A DNA stretch of 64,000 bases, taken from positions 241,679,718 to 241,743,717 of the forward strand of contig NC_081406.1 in the NCBI RefSeq assembly GCF_030272615.1. Direction: 5' to 3'. The notes beneath the pieces are model-generated. The model was not told where the DNA came from, did no database searches, and saw only the letters and a program-made list of their open reading frames with translations. Position 1 is the stretch's first letter, and every line of letters starts with the position of its first letter. Of this stretch, positions 32,271-43,899 are shown in pieces. This stretch comes from Cryptomeria japonica (Eukaryota > Streptophyta > Pinopsida > Cupressales > Cupressaceae). The position numbers and the translations under genes are program-made.

Positions 32271-34005
32271 AGGAAATTTATTTTGTTTAATTTGTTTAAA
32301 TTTGTTATCTAAATTTTCTAGTGTTTATTGAAATTAATTTTTCTAACGTTTTTCTTTTTTGGCTAATGTTTTACTAAGTTCTGATTTACTACAGGTTAGT
32401 TTTCTATGTCTTTCATAACAATTTTTTAAAATGTTGAAAAAAATATAAATCTATACAATTATGTAATTTTAAAAACAAATTGACACATTTCAATCAAAAC
32501 ATTAAATTATCAAACATTTTTCTAAAATAATGAAAAACAATAAATTATCAAACATTTTTCTAAAATGTTGAAAAACAATAACTATATACAATTATTTAAT
32601 TAAAAAAATAAATTAACAAATAAATTATTTACAAATTTAATAAAAAAAGACATTATTAAACCAAACAAAGGGTTATTTTGTGCCCCTGATATAGAAATAG
32701 AAAGACTCAATCTTCTGTTAAAACCAATCCTATCTGAGATGAAACATTCTTTCATGGATAAACCAATATACATCTGAAAGAAAACAATCTTTTGCTTCTA
32801 TCTTTCAAACAATTTAAAGACAAGAATTAAATCTTAAGAAGGTGTAACACATGTATGTAAGATTTACATAGAAATTGAATAAAATGAGCACACGTTCTTT
32901 TATTCAATTATCAAAACATTAAATATCATAATCATTAACATGCATTCCATTTCTTATGGTTTAGAATTCTAAGTTTATATCGTCTAAGCTCTCTATCTTT
33001 CTGTGTGTCTTCATTCATTTACCTCTTTTCTCAAAACATCATATTTAGTTTAATACTAATATGTGACTTTTCATGATTTAAAAACTCAACTCACTGATTT
33101 TACTAATTTACCATAAAAACAATTTAACATAATGAAAATTCATAAAGCGCCTATCTATATGGCTTTTCAAATGAGACACCTGATAACCATCTTTTCTCTT
33201 CATGCAAGGATCTAATTTGAAAGTGTAAGTCTTTTCTTTATGATATCAAAATAAACTTTAGTATTTAATAAGTCATAATCCTAGTATTTCATCTTCTTTG
33301 CAGTTCAATTTCAGAGTTTTGCTCTCTATCCTCTTACCTTGTTTCTAGAGGATTGGGCGATCTAATTTTTGAGAGTTTCACTAAGTTTGTCAACAAACTT
33401 TTAGAAAATATATCATTATTGCATCTATATTTCCATGATCGTAATTAAAAAAACTTAAAAATGATTCATATCGCGACTCTGACTCTTTGATTAGAATACT
33501 GCATAAATCTAAAACTAGATTATTCTTTATCTCTTAAATCTCTACAACAAAACATGCTAGATTTGAGCCTACCTCAAGAAACGCGATCCATGTCTATTAT
33601 GATCCTTGATAACTTCAAACTGTCTGCAATACGTCCGGATTCCAATGCTTTCCACCTCAGTGCTCTTCTATCTCATGAGCTCTCTATTCCTAGTTCTTAT
33701 CCTTGCTATATTCTCAGAATTTCTCTAATAATAATAAAACAACTAACATTCATTCAAGAGCCTAACCCCTAAGTTTGACTCTAAACCAGAGATGATCATC
33801 GTCGATCTTTTACGACTCGGTCGTAAACACATAAAAACTCCACTACTTTTCTCTTCTACATTCCATTCTCTAATCCTTCGTTGCATATATCCTCCATCTT
33901 GCTCTCCTCTGACTTTCTTTAACTTGCTATCTTACTATCTTTCTCTGCTAACTCTCTCGAGCCCATTAATAAATTATGATTTATATATATATATTCAAAT
34001 TAGAA

Positions 34006-34008
<3 letters not shown>
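32271..34008. other. AT-rich DNA without recognised genes
   Basis: A short repeat (AAATTATCAAACATTTTTCTAAAAT, in two copies near 32504 and 32544) is seen. No coding support on either strand. An upstream exon of the minus-strand gene could lie here but I could not identify one. Confidence 0.4.

Positions 34009-34080
<72 letters not shown>
34009..34080. repeat. (TA)n microsatellite at the 3' side of LINE-2
   Basis: About 35 TA dinucleotides. It lies where the 3' tail of the minus-strand LINE-2 is expected and may derive from it. Confidence 0.9.
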
Positions 34081-34081
<1 letters not shown>

Positions 34082-34601
34082 TAAATATAAATGATTGCTA
34101 ACTTTCTTTAATGAGAAAGAAATCCTAATTTAATTAGAATGATATATATAAATCATAAATATATATGACGCTATAAGCTCAAAGAACAATCCACCAAGGA
34201 GATAATTGCCCCACAAATTTCTTCCTCCAGCACAAAGAGGTTGAGACATTGTCGCTCCAAAGATTTTCCATAGTTAACACAACTCAGACCCACAAAAGGT
34301 GGCATATTGGCTATACAAACATGATATCCACTTCTATCCTGTCCCTCCTTAAATAGAATGCAGACTATTGGAACCATCCAAACAATCATTCCAAAGTAAT
34401 CTTATGGGATCCACGCATTGCACTCTTACTTGCTATAACATACTGCGTTCTGCTAGAGGTGTGACTAACCTGTACCTATCACCGCCACTTTCTATAGATT
34501 GGGACTCACGAGGAACCGAATCACAGTTTTGTTTTCCCTTTTATCATACAACTACGCCAGCTATGGTCTGGTTCGCGAGAGGCAATAGCATCAGTGAATG
34601 T

Positions 34602-36031
34602 CTAGCCAATCCCCGTACGATTGAAATTTAGGATCTCAATCAGAATGGCTTCCAAAACTACTGTGTCTGCATCCTCTTTGTCGAATATGATTGTACCAAG
34701 ATCCTTATCAATTCCAACATTGGCCAAAAGATCTGCCACCTTATTTCCTTCCCTAAATGTATGTTTGAATTCAAAAGAGTTAATGGATCCCATAAGCTTA
34801 TTAATATAAGGTATCCACTTACCTAGTTTCCAATTTAGAAAACTAGATTTAGCGATACCATTAATGATAATCTATGAGTCTCCTTCAATGATGACTTTTC
34901 ATACACTTTTCGAACACATAAGTCCAATCTAGCCACCAATGCCCTTATCTCTGCTTCATTATTTGTGGCTAAGGCCAAACTCCCAAAGAAGCCTCCCATC
35001 AATTGTCCCAAGGAATCTCTAATGACTGCACCAATACCTGAAATCCGAAGATTTCCTCTACTCGCTCCATCAAAATTCACCTTCACCCAATCACATTGTG
35101 GAGGGATCCATCTAGCTAGCTTCATATTGGTTTTGGGAACTGGAGTGCACCCCAACCCCCAATCCTTGAGCGACCAATTGCGTTCCAGATCCCTATCCCA
35201 ACTACAATACATGAGTGATTTAACTTTGGGGGGCTTGCCATTAATCACTTCTTCAATTGCCACCTTGATTTTGAAAATCACCTCCTCCAACAAAAGACAA
35301 GTTTCTTTGAAAATCCACCTGTTGCACTCCTTCCAAATGTGCCAAACTAACTATGCAGGGGTAATCAACCACAATCCACTCCACTTCGAATGAGTTGCTT
35401 TAGGCCACACTAGAAGGAAATCTTTAAGAAACTCATTGTTTACCGAAAAGAATTGCAATTTATCCATGAGCCAATCCCAGCATGCATCGGCAAAGGGATA
35501 TTGAAAGAGTAAATGATTGGTTGTCTCTTGACTCCCTTTGCACATAACATATCAACTCGGTCCTAAAATCTCAATATGCTTCAATCAATCACCAGTCATA
35601 ATTTTCCCATGAAGTGAAATCCACAAAAAAGATCCAGCTTTAGGGAGACCAACATTGTTGCAACAAAGATAATAAGGCCACTTTCTTTCTCTCACTCTGT
35701 GACGTTGGATCTCGTACCCCAATTTCACACTATACTTACCCTATTTGGATGCACACCAAAATATGGTGTCCTCCTGTTTCGACTGCAAGACGCATCTGTT
35801 TTCTGGAAGATCTGCCAACTTCAAACACAACCTTCTTTCTCCAATATCAATAGATTTCCACCCCAACACCCTACCATTACTCGAGTTGTCAACAACATAA
35901 TGTTTAACAAATAGGCCGACCTTACTTTCAACCTCTTTGACCCATTCCAGAACATAGCTGTCTAACCATTGCCAATGCGCCAAGATATATGATTGGTAAT
36001 GATGTTCCTGCAGTCCCATAAGAAATTCCAA
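34602..36031 (-). pseudogene. LINE-2 ORF2 C-terminus: zinc-finger region and RNase H
   Basis: Reading leftwards: 'DIGERRLCLKLADLPENR', then the zinc-binding 'CKGSQETTNHLLFQYPFADA' (35545 region; the usual second Cys of 'CP' is Tyr-Pro here), then RNase H: 'WVKVNFDGASRGNLRISG' (Asp), 'NNEAEIRALVARLDL' (Glu), a frameshift near 34840, and 'FREGNKVADLLANVG' (His/Asp end). RNase H is normal for this clade of plant LINEs. Stops occur at about 35740, 35350 and 34835. Confidence 0.82.
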
Positions 36032-36112
36032 GACGAGGAATCTCTAGCGGCATCAGCTATGGTAAGGATCTTATTCGGGTTCTCCATATCCAAATATTTC
36101 CTCCTAAAGAGT

Positions 36113-37303
36113 CTACATCACAACTTGTTCGGTTGTTGATACATTTTCCAAGTCAATTTCACCCCTCAACGCAAGGTTTTGAAGATGCATCTTCCTCAAC
36201 CCTGCTCCACCTTCATCCTTTAGAAGCCACATGGTGTCCCAGTTGATTAGGGGAATCTTCCTATGATCTTTGGCACCTTCCCACACAAATTTCTTGATCA
36301 ATCCATCCAACTTCCTCCCAGCCACATGCGACATCTTGAAACAAGACATACTATAGATTGGAATAGCCGAGAGGACAGCTCTGATCATAGTCAAACGTCT
36401 CGCTTGCGGGATCCATCTATTTTTTCACTTTTCAGACTTTGATTGCTACGAAAGGATCACATCTTCCCAGATATGGCTCTACTTGCAACTAGAGCTGATC
36501 CGAACCCCTAAGTATTTGATGGGGAACCCCCTAATTTTAAACTCCAAGATGTTTGCAATTTTGGTTTCGAGAGGTTTGCTGGTGTTGAAGAAGAAGACCT
36601 GCAATTTGTCCCTGTTCTTCGCCTGTCCCGAAGCTTGAGTGTAAATATCCAAGACATTCTTGATTTCCATCGCTTCTTTCATGGTTGCTTCGCCAAATAA
36701 AATTATGTCATCTGTGAATTGCGAATGCGTGATGGCCTCAAAATTTTCATGCACCCTGATACCTTTCCAAAAACCTTCACTATTTCTCCTTTTAATGAAA
36801 TTGCCCAACACCTCTGCCATTAGGACAACCAGAGAAGGGGAAAGAGGATCCCCTTGGCATAGCCCGTTTGTGGCCTCAAAGAACCCATAGACCGCTCCAT
36901 TTACAATCATGGAAAAACTCATTGAAGAAATACAAAATTTAATGCAATCAATTGAATCTTTAGGAAAACTAAATTTATTAAGAACACAGACAAGAATATC
37001 CCAAACCACCCTGTCGTAAGCCTTTGCAATGTCAAGTTTAATGGTCATACCTTTTTGTTTGCTTTTTTGCATGGAATGCAACACCTCTACTACCAAAATG
37101 ATAGTATCCGCCATAGATTTAATGATTATCTTGAGCCTATTGGCCATAGATTTCGATATAATTTTGTATATTGTGTTGCACAACGAGATAGGCTGAAAAT
37201 CTGCCATGGTTACACAATCTGCTTTCTTAGGAGTCAACACAATCATGGTATAGTTTGATTCTCTAACAAATTTATGTTTTTTCCTGAAGTCTTCAACAAT
37301 CAA
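36113..37303 (-). pseudogene. LINE-2 ORF2 reverse transcriptase and thumb
   Basis: Open 274 codons, then stops, then the thumb. 'ADFQPISLCNTIYKIISKSM', 'IKLDIAKAYDRVVWDIL' (catalytic Asp), 'GLCQGDPLSPSL', catalytic 'SQFTDDIILFGEAT' (FADD changed to FTDD, both Asp kept), 'PIKYLGVRIS', then 'VLSAIPIYSMSCFKMS' and 'KFVWEGA'. Between 'IIIKSM' and 'ADTIILVVEVLHSM' about 14 residues expected in the fingers ('QSGF.PGR' region) are missing in frame. The RT would copy the LINE RNA at the nicked target. Confidence 0.87.
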
Positions 37304-37597
37304 CCAAATGTCCCTTTCGGACCAGGGGCTTTGTTTGGGTGTAGTCCAAAGGTCGTTGCCTTAACTTCTTCCATGGTGTAGGGAGCTACCAACAATTATG
37401 CATCCGAACTAGAGTTCAGATTATTATCAATATTCGCGTCGACAAGGTGCTGAAAATCAAAACCCTCCAATTCAACATTCCTTAGAACTGTTTGAAAATG
37501 ATTAAGGGCAGTATGTTTGATCTCCTCGTCTAACATATCCCAATGACCATTTTTCATCCTTGATGGCATTAATCTTTATATGGATTCTTCTGGCTTT

Positions 37598-38620
37598 TTA
37601 AGATGCATGAAAAAATTTGGTGTTACGGCCACCCTCTAAAATCCATAGCTCCCTAGACTTATCCCTCCAAAACACTTCTTCTCTTTTCAAAACTTCATTG
37701 TACTCCTCCTTCAACTTGTTTTCAAGTAGAAATTTCTCCTTATTCATCCCAGACAGCATCACTTTTTCGTTTAATGCTTCAAGATCTTCCTCTATTCTCA
37801 ATTTTTCTGAAAAAGTGTTTTTAAAGCTCGATTTATTACAGGCCTTAATCTTATGTTTCAAAGATTGAAATCTTTTAACAAATCTGAAACTAGGGGTGCC
37901 CACGGACGTGTCTCCTTCCATCCACCACACCTTGAGTTTTTCTTTAAAACCAGGGTCACACCAGCACATACTGAGGAATTTGATGTAGCTCCTCTAATTG
38001 TGAGTCTCCTTCTCGATTGATAATGAAATTGGTAAATGATCAGAGCCACACTGGGGAATAATGTAGGTTACCAATCCCAAACTATTTTTCGGGATAATAT
38101 CGATAACATTATTGTGTTCAATGAAATATCTGGAATCCTCCATCACTTTTTAGCATTTTCTGAGACCTCCTTTCTCATCCACATCCAATAGAGCATTGAA
38201 ATACCCTGCTATAATAGCTTTATCCTTCTCAACAAGAGATGCTTGCATTGAAATTTCTCTCTAGGCCTTCAATTTGTCTTTGGTTTAAGTCAAGCCATAT
38301 ACATTAAAAATTCGGAACTGTAAGTTTGTACCAATGCCTTTGATCTCACACGCCATCCAATTCTCATGGGAGGCAATGCGTACCACCTCAACAATTGTCG
38401 GATTCCACACCACACGAAATCCACCAGAAGAACTTATTGCATCTTGAAATAACCCCTCCCATTTAGAACATGAATTAATGAACTGCCTAGTTTTATCTCC
38501 ATCGAGTTTGGTATCTTGTAAAAGTAACACATCAGGATTGTGAATACTCAAAAAACGCTTAACCAAGCATTTCTTGTCAAGGGCTGATAAAACCCTGACA
38601 TTCTAGGATGTGATTTTCAT
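37598..38620 (-). pseudogene. LINE-2 ORF2 endonuclease domain
   Basis: ORF2 starts at the ATG with its A at 38620. The third to fourth line of the family pattern 'SWNVRG' is spoiled by a TAG in place of Trp. 'NPDVLLLQDTKLDGDKT' carries Asp where this endonuclease family has the catalytic Glu (LQET), so nicking activity is doubtful. 'SSGGFRVVWNPT' and 'NLQFRIFNVYG' follow. Then come less conserved stretches up to 'KSRELWILEGGRNTKFFHAS', the linker before RT. Stops occur but the open segments share one frame. Confidence 0.82.
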
Positions 38621-38717
38621 CTCTTACGAAGGGAGACTTGGCTTTTTTCATAAAATCCAATACGCTGATGATGCCTTTTTCCCCTGCTCTCTCCTCTCCT
38701 TTCTGTCGATTGCTCCT

Positions 38718-39679
38718 TCAACCTCTAAAACCTTTGGCCTTCCCCAACAATGCATTAGCCGACTGACTAATACACCTTGGGTCAATTTTTTCCAATGCAT
38801 CTTCTTGAAAATAATCATTATCCAAACCCTTTTCAAATTCAAAGTCGGTATCTGAAAGTCGTCTGCACAAAGGGGTAATTCTCGAGGTATTTGGAACCGC
38901 ATCATTCAACCTTCCTGCATTAATATTCAATCTCGAACATTCGTCAATATCATCTAGGACCAAGATCTTTGCTTCCTCACTAGTTTCCTTCGAATTATAG
39001 GAGGTTGATATCAAGGAAGTGGAAAGGTTCATCTCATGGTTATGAGATTGACCAACCTCATCGGATCTCTTCCCTTCTTGATCCGTAGCCGTTTTTAATG
39101 AGTTCTCTGAAATTCTGCGTCCAAAACTGAGTTGGCTTTCTGATGACATTCCTAGCCTTCCTCACAAACATCTTTCATGCCTCCAATCCATGAAACTTGC
39201 TCCCTTATCTCTGACATTGTTTAATCTCTTTTTCAATTTCCACTTGTTGGTGCCATTCACCGCTTGAGGTTAAAAGAGTGATTGGCACAAGAATCCTTTT
39301 AATCGCTGCAATCCTCAAACGGGCAAATTTGCAAAGATCATCTTCGTCATCAAAATCTACTTCCAATAGAGTCCCCAGCTTTCTGCCAATCTTTTCCTGA
39401 ATAATCTCACTCCAATATTCAATGGGTAAATTGTACAAACGAATCCATACCGGTGCAGAGTAAACAGCCAACGGTAATGGGTCAAAGTTCGAGGACCACG
39501 GTTTGCAGATAGATTGTGTGATTATTTGCAAACCAATTCTCTTGGTTGAGAATTCGATCTCTGTCTTCGCCATCTTCGAACAAGACCACAAAGAAGCCTT
39601 TTGAGATGAATTTAATCACAGTTTGCAACCCCCTGTTGCCTTCCAACCATTTTTTAATTTCTTTTCTTGACCAGTTCAC
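38718..39679 (-). pseudogene. LINE-2 ORF1 (DUF4283-like RNA-binding protein)
   Basis: Plant LINE ORF1 proteins bind the element RNA. Readable in different frames: 'WSRKEIKKWLEGNRGLQTV' and 'FFVVLFEDGEDRDRILNQEN' (39679-39482), then 'PVWIRLYNLPIEYWSEIIQE' and 'IGRKLGTLLEVDFDDEDD' (39591-39205), matching the DUF4283 pattern. After that comes a low-complexity acidic/serine-rich C-terminal part (39149-38718). The frame changes at least twice. The CCHC knuckle often found after DUF4283 is not seen. Confidence 0.75.
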
Positions 39680-39850
39680 CCCAATAATCCTTGCAATGAC
39701 AGTGTGCTTTTCCTAGAAGGCCACATCCTCCTCCAATTCCTCGAAAAAATCGATGCATATCTCCTCTGAGTTCAGCCATTTCACTCCAAGGCTGCCATTA
39801 ATGTCTAACAACATTTGGAGAGCAGAAGTAGTTAAATTTAGCTCTATTTG

Positions 39851-41436
39851 GGAAAAGTTTTATATCTGTGTTTTTTTACTTAAATAGTTTGAACCAAGGA
39901 TGTAAGCACTACAGGCAATAAGCCTCACTATTTCTCCAAGGTTCTTCCCATGGTAAGGGTACTCTATTTTTAACACGGTGTTTTTTTATTTTTATATGTA
40001 ATGCTTATAATGATTATGAATATAAGTGCAAAGATGCAACTAAATGACCTTAATGGGTAAAAAGAACTACAATGATAATAATCCTAATGCAAATAATGAC
40101 ACTGATACACTACATTATTTAATGAAATGCACTGAATGGAATGCAAACTAATGCAATGATTGAAATGGATCATGATTATTAAAATGATTCTAAAAATGAA
40201 TGCACCTACAATGATCAAATGCAAATTCTTTTTGTTTTTCCAAGTATACTCAATCTTTATTTATGACCATTGATTTATGAATGAAATGATATGCTTATAA
40301 TGCAGACGAATAATGAGCTAATCTAGAATGGTCTAACTAAAATGATACTACCATTCTTCATATGTTGTCTTGTAACAGTGCTTGATTTCATCATTTAGCT
40401 TTAAAATGTTGTAAGAAAATACAAGCAGCTTGACATAATGATCCAAGCTGACCTGAGTATTTCTTACATGGATTTTGATATAGAAAGTTAATACAAGCAA
40501 CTTGATGTAATGAACCAAGCTGACCTATGTATTTCTTTCAGAACAGAAAAGGATTATCTCCTTTCATGCATGACTCGGAACGTCCTCCTTGATATTTTGT
40601 CAATCATATCCTTAGACAAGTACATATCTTAATAAGAGATAAACCACAGACAACAATCAAACAAAATAATCATGCCCCATCATAAGTTCTCTAGTCATAA
40701 AATCAAGATACAAAAATTGAATCTTGTATGTCATTCACATGTTCTCGTGGTCATTAACTGACATAATCATCTTGATGAATAGTCATTGATAATCCTTTGT
40801 TACCATTTTGGTTGATTCTTTGTATCCTGAGTTTCACGATTCAGTTATCATAAAAGACCTTGATCTTCGTTGCTTTGTTGCTCGTTATTTGTTTCAAAAT
40901 CCTAAGATGTTTTTGGTTTTTTTAAGTTTTCCAAATGTTTTTAATTTTCAAAGATTCAAAAGATCACCTTTGCAAAAGGAACTAGTATTTTGCCTCCAGA
41001 AGAAACAAAACTTTATTATGGATGTACGAATAATGATCAAGGTCCAAGCCATGGTGGGATATAAATGCAGATTGATTAATTCTGATAAAATCTAAGACAG
41101 TGACGATGCTAAGTATGCCAAAGATTGATAATTGTTGCTATGCTACATATTTTCTGCTAATGGTTTAGAGTAGTGGATGTGAAAGATGAAAAATGGATGA
41201 GTTAGATAGATGGAAATGGTAGATGCGATAGGATGGGGTGGATAGGTGCACAAAGCGATCTCATAGATGGAAGAACTCACTTTTTTAGATAGTGTCTATT
41301 TACTAGGTTTTCAATGTCTAAATTTGTTGCATTGTTTCATATTTTGATTTTTTGATATTTTTGCTATTTTTTCTATTTTATACTATTTAGGGATTATCTG
41401 CTCTTCTGATTTTTACTTATTTCTTCAGGACTTTAT
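39851..41436. other. AT-rich DNA, probably 3' region of Gypsy-2, with a 72-bp duplication
   Basis: No coding. The segment beginning ACAAGCAGCTTGACATAATG at about 40421 recurs at about 40493 (ACAAGCAACTTGATGTAATG), period 72 bp. It probably includes the Gypsy-2 3' LTR, but no clear match to 50408-50793 was seen by eye. Confidence 0.45.
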
Positions 41437-41905
41437 ATGTTTTTTATTGATTTTTTTCAGAACTTTATATCTCAAGCATATAATTTCTTGAGATGGATAG
41501 AATTGATAGGTTCATCAAACCAATCACCTTCAGGAGTAGATAATTTGTATGCTTCTGAGCCATATGCTGCTACTATGACAAAAGGACCTAACCAATTTGG
41601 TTCAAATTTACCCTTCTTTTCTTGGTCTTGTTTATTTCTTGGATTCTCCCTTCTAACTATATCTCCAATCTGAAAAATGTGTGGCTTGACTCTATGATTA
41701 TAACTTCTTGTCTATTCTGTGTTGATACACTTTCAAATGATCTTTTGCATTTTGGCAACGTTCTTGGATCAACTCAATTTCTTGAAGTTAAGGAAACTCA
41801 TAGAGAAGGTATCTCTACTTCTATTGGTAATATGGCTTCATATCCATACACTAAGCAATGTGGAGTTGCCCCTGTTGGTGTGCGGATGCTGGTTCGGTGT
41901 GCCCA
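41437..41905 (-). pseudogene. Gypsy-2 integrase C-terminus
   Basis: Reading leftwards in shifting frames: 'PTGATPH'-like and 'YGYEA'-like pieces, then 'QERCQNAKDHLKVYQHRIDK', 'ATHFSDW', and the end 'KFEPNWLGPFVIVAAYGSEA' with 'PINSIHLKK'-like residues, the normal integrase C-terminal domain and end of Pol. Several stops. The integrase HHCC and DDE core that should precede it are absent: the second RNase H ends at 41910 and this begins at once. Confidence 0.75.
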
Positions 41906-42245
41906 AAAGCTAGGATTTAGCTTTGTAGGGCATCAGCTTGTCATCCTTAGTTTGATAATAATCATTTATTTGGTTGATGATAAGTTGTGAATCACCATAG
42001 AAATGTAATTCCTTGATATTCCATTCAATAGCCATTTTGAGACCAATAGTCAATGCTTCATATTCTGCAGTATTGTTTGTGCATGAAAACCACAGTCTAT
42101 ATGATTTTGGAAATGTGTGTACCTGAGGTGTGATGAACAAAATTCCCACACTTGATCCATATTGTGTATAAGAACCATCAAAGTACAACTCCCAAAATTT
42201 TGTGCATATTGTCAGAATGTCTGCATTAGGAAATTTAATGTGCAA
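41906..42245 (-). pseudogene. Gypsy-2 second (archaeal-type) RNase H
   Basis: 'WELYFDGSYTQYGSSVGILF' (catalytic Asp), 'NNTAEYEALTIGLKMAIE' (Glu), 'LHFYGDSQLIINQINDYYQ' (Asp), open for 111 codons. A second RNase H domain following the RT-linked one is a known feature of Tat-lineage gypsy elements. The three acidic residues are intact. The domain stops abruptly at 'MPYKAKS', next to the integrase remnant. Confidence 0.87.
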
Positions 42246-43800
42246 TGGTATGTCATCTTGTAAAGGTGCTTCAGCTAATTGATCAACAATGACCTGTCCT
42301 TTGATAGCTTTTTGATCTTTTTGATCAAGTTCTCTATATCAAACTCACTTAGTACCATAACCCACTTTTCTAGTCTGCCTGTCAAACTTCACTTGTTCAT
42401 CAAATACTTTAGTGGATCTATCTTTGCTATCAGTTTCACATAATGAGTCAACATATAATGTCATAGCTTTTGAGTTGCAAATACAACTGCTAGGCATGTC
42501 TTCTCTATTGATGTATAATTTAATTCATAGCCATCAATTTTTCTACTAATGTAATACATTTCTCTTTCTTTTCCTTCTTCATCATGTTGTGCTAGGAGAG
42601 CTCCTAATGATACATTTGTCGCTAAGATATAAAGTAACAATGGTTTCCCTTTGATTGGTAATACAAGTACTGGAGGATTCATGAGATGTTCTTTGATTTG
42701 CATAAAAGCCTCTTCACATTTTTGATCCCATTTGAATGGAACATTCTTATATAAAAGATGAGTGAATGGATGACATCTATCTGCTAATCAAGAGACAATT
42801 CTTATGATTGATTGCAATCTTCCTTGTAAAGTGCGCAATTAACTTATGTTCTTAGGTGATTGCATTTCCATGATAGCTTTGACTTTTTCTCGATCTACTT
42901 CAATTCTATGAGCTGATATAATGTACCCAAGAAGTTTTCTAGAGGTTACTCCAAATGCACATTTCTTTGGGTTTAATCTTAACTGATGTCTTTCAAGCCA
43001 ATCAAAGATCTTACTCAAGATGTTCAAATGTTATTTTGTTGTATGAAATTTTGCAAGTATATCATCTACATAGTACCCAAGAAGTTTTCCAGAGGTTACT
43101 GCAATGCACATTTCTTTGGGTTTAATCTTAACTGATATCTTTCGAGCGTATCAAAGATCTTGCTCAAGATGTTCAAATGTTCTTTTCTTGTATGAAATTT
43201 TGCAAGTATATCATCTACATAGTCTTCCATAAATGTATGCATCATATCATGGAGAATTATTGTCATAGCTCTTTGATAAGTTGCTTCTGCATTTTGAAGC
43301 CCAAATGGCATAAAATTCCAGCAGTAAGTACCCCATAAAAAGGTGCATGTTGTCTTTTCTTTATCTTCAAGGGTTATTCTTATTTGATTCTATCATAAGA
43401 ATCCATCCATTAATGAAAACATCTCATGTCCTACTGATAAGTCCACGATTATATCAATGTTGGGTAGTGAGAAATCATCTTTGGGACATGCCTTGTTGAA
43501 ATCTCTTACATCGATGCAGACTCTTATGTTTTTATCTGGCTTTGATAGTGACACAATACTTGAAACCCATTCTGGATAGGCAACAGGTCTTATGAAACCT
43601 ATATCTAATAGTTTCTTTAGCTCATCTTTTACAAGGAGAGCGATGTGTGGATGCATCTTCTTTAGATTTTGTTTAGATGGTTTTGCTTTTAGATCCACAT
43701 TCAGATGATGAATCATAAGATCTGGATTAATAACTGGCATGTCTGCATAGGACCAAGCAAAATTTATCTTTGTCTCAAGAATTCTATGTATTTTTTCCTC
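42246..43800 (-). pseudogene. Gypsy-2 reverse transcriptase and RNase H, with internal duplication
   Basis: Reading leftwards: 'HIALLVKDELKKLLDIGFIR', 'VCIDVRDFNKACPKDDFSLP', 'MFSLMD', 'WNFMPFGLQNAEATYQRAM', catalytic 'MEDYVDDILAKFHTRKEH', 'LERYQLRLNPKKCA', 'LLGYIIS', then RNase H 'PLLLYILATNVSLGALLAQH' and 'YYISRKI…NYTSIEKTCLAVVFA'. A 150-bp tandem duplication (units from 42923 and 43073) repeats the segment from just after YVDD through 'NPKKCAF'. The two units differ by several bases and an indel, which breaks the frame. RT catalytic Asp residues are intact. Confidence 0.88.
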
Positions 43801-43899
43801 TCTTTATCTGATAATGAGGTAGCAGAATGAAGTATCTTGGGATCTTTTGGTGTGCCAATGTTTATTGCTTATGCTTGTTTTATTAGATTAGCAAATCTC

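Larger units (their letters stand above)
34081..39850 (-). mobile_element. LINE-2: near full-length plant LINE
   Basis: Minus-strand non-LTR retrotransposon in the order ORF1 (DUF4283-like), ORF2 endonuclease, RT, thumb, zinc-finger region, RNase H. The 5' border is estimated near 39850 from the end of ORF1 coding; the 3' border is placed at the TA microsatellite. No target duplication was established. Confidence 0.85.

Noticed and set aside
22568-34008. Assignment of the 24-32 kb block to CACTA or to KDZ, Sola or similar superfamilies
   Set aside because: No hallmark of these could be confirmed by eye, and no terminal repeats were found; naming a family would be a guess.
43073-43222. Second RT gene in Gypsy-2
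   Set aside because: The repeated RT piece is a 150-bp tandem duplication within one RT, not a second element.
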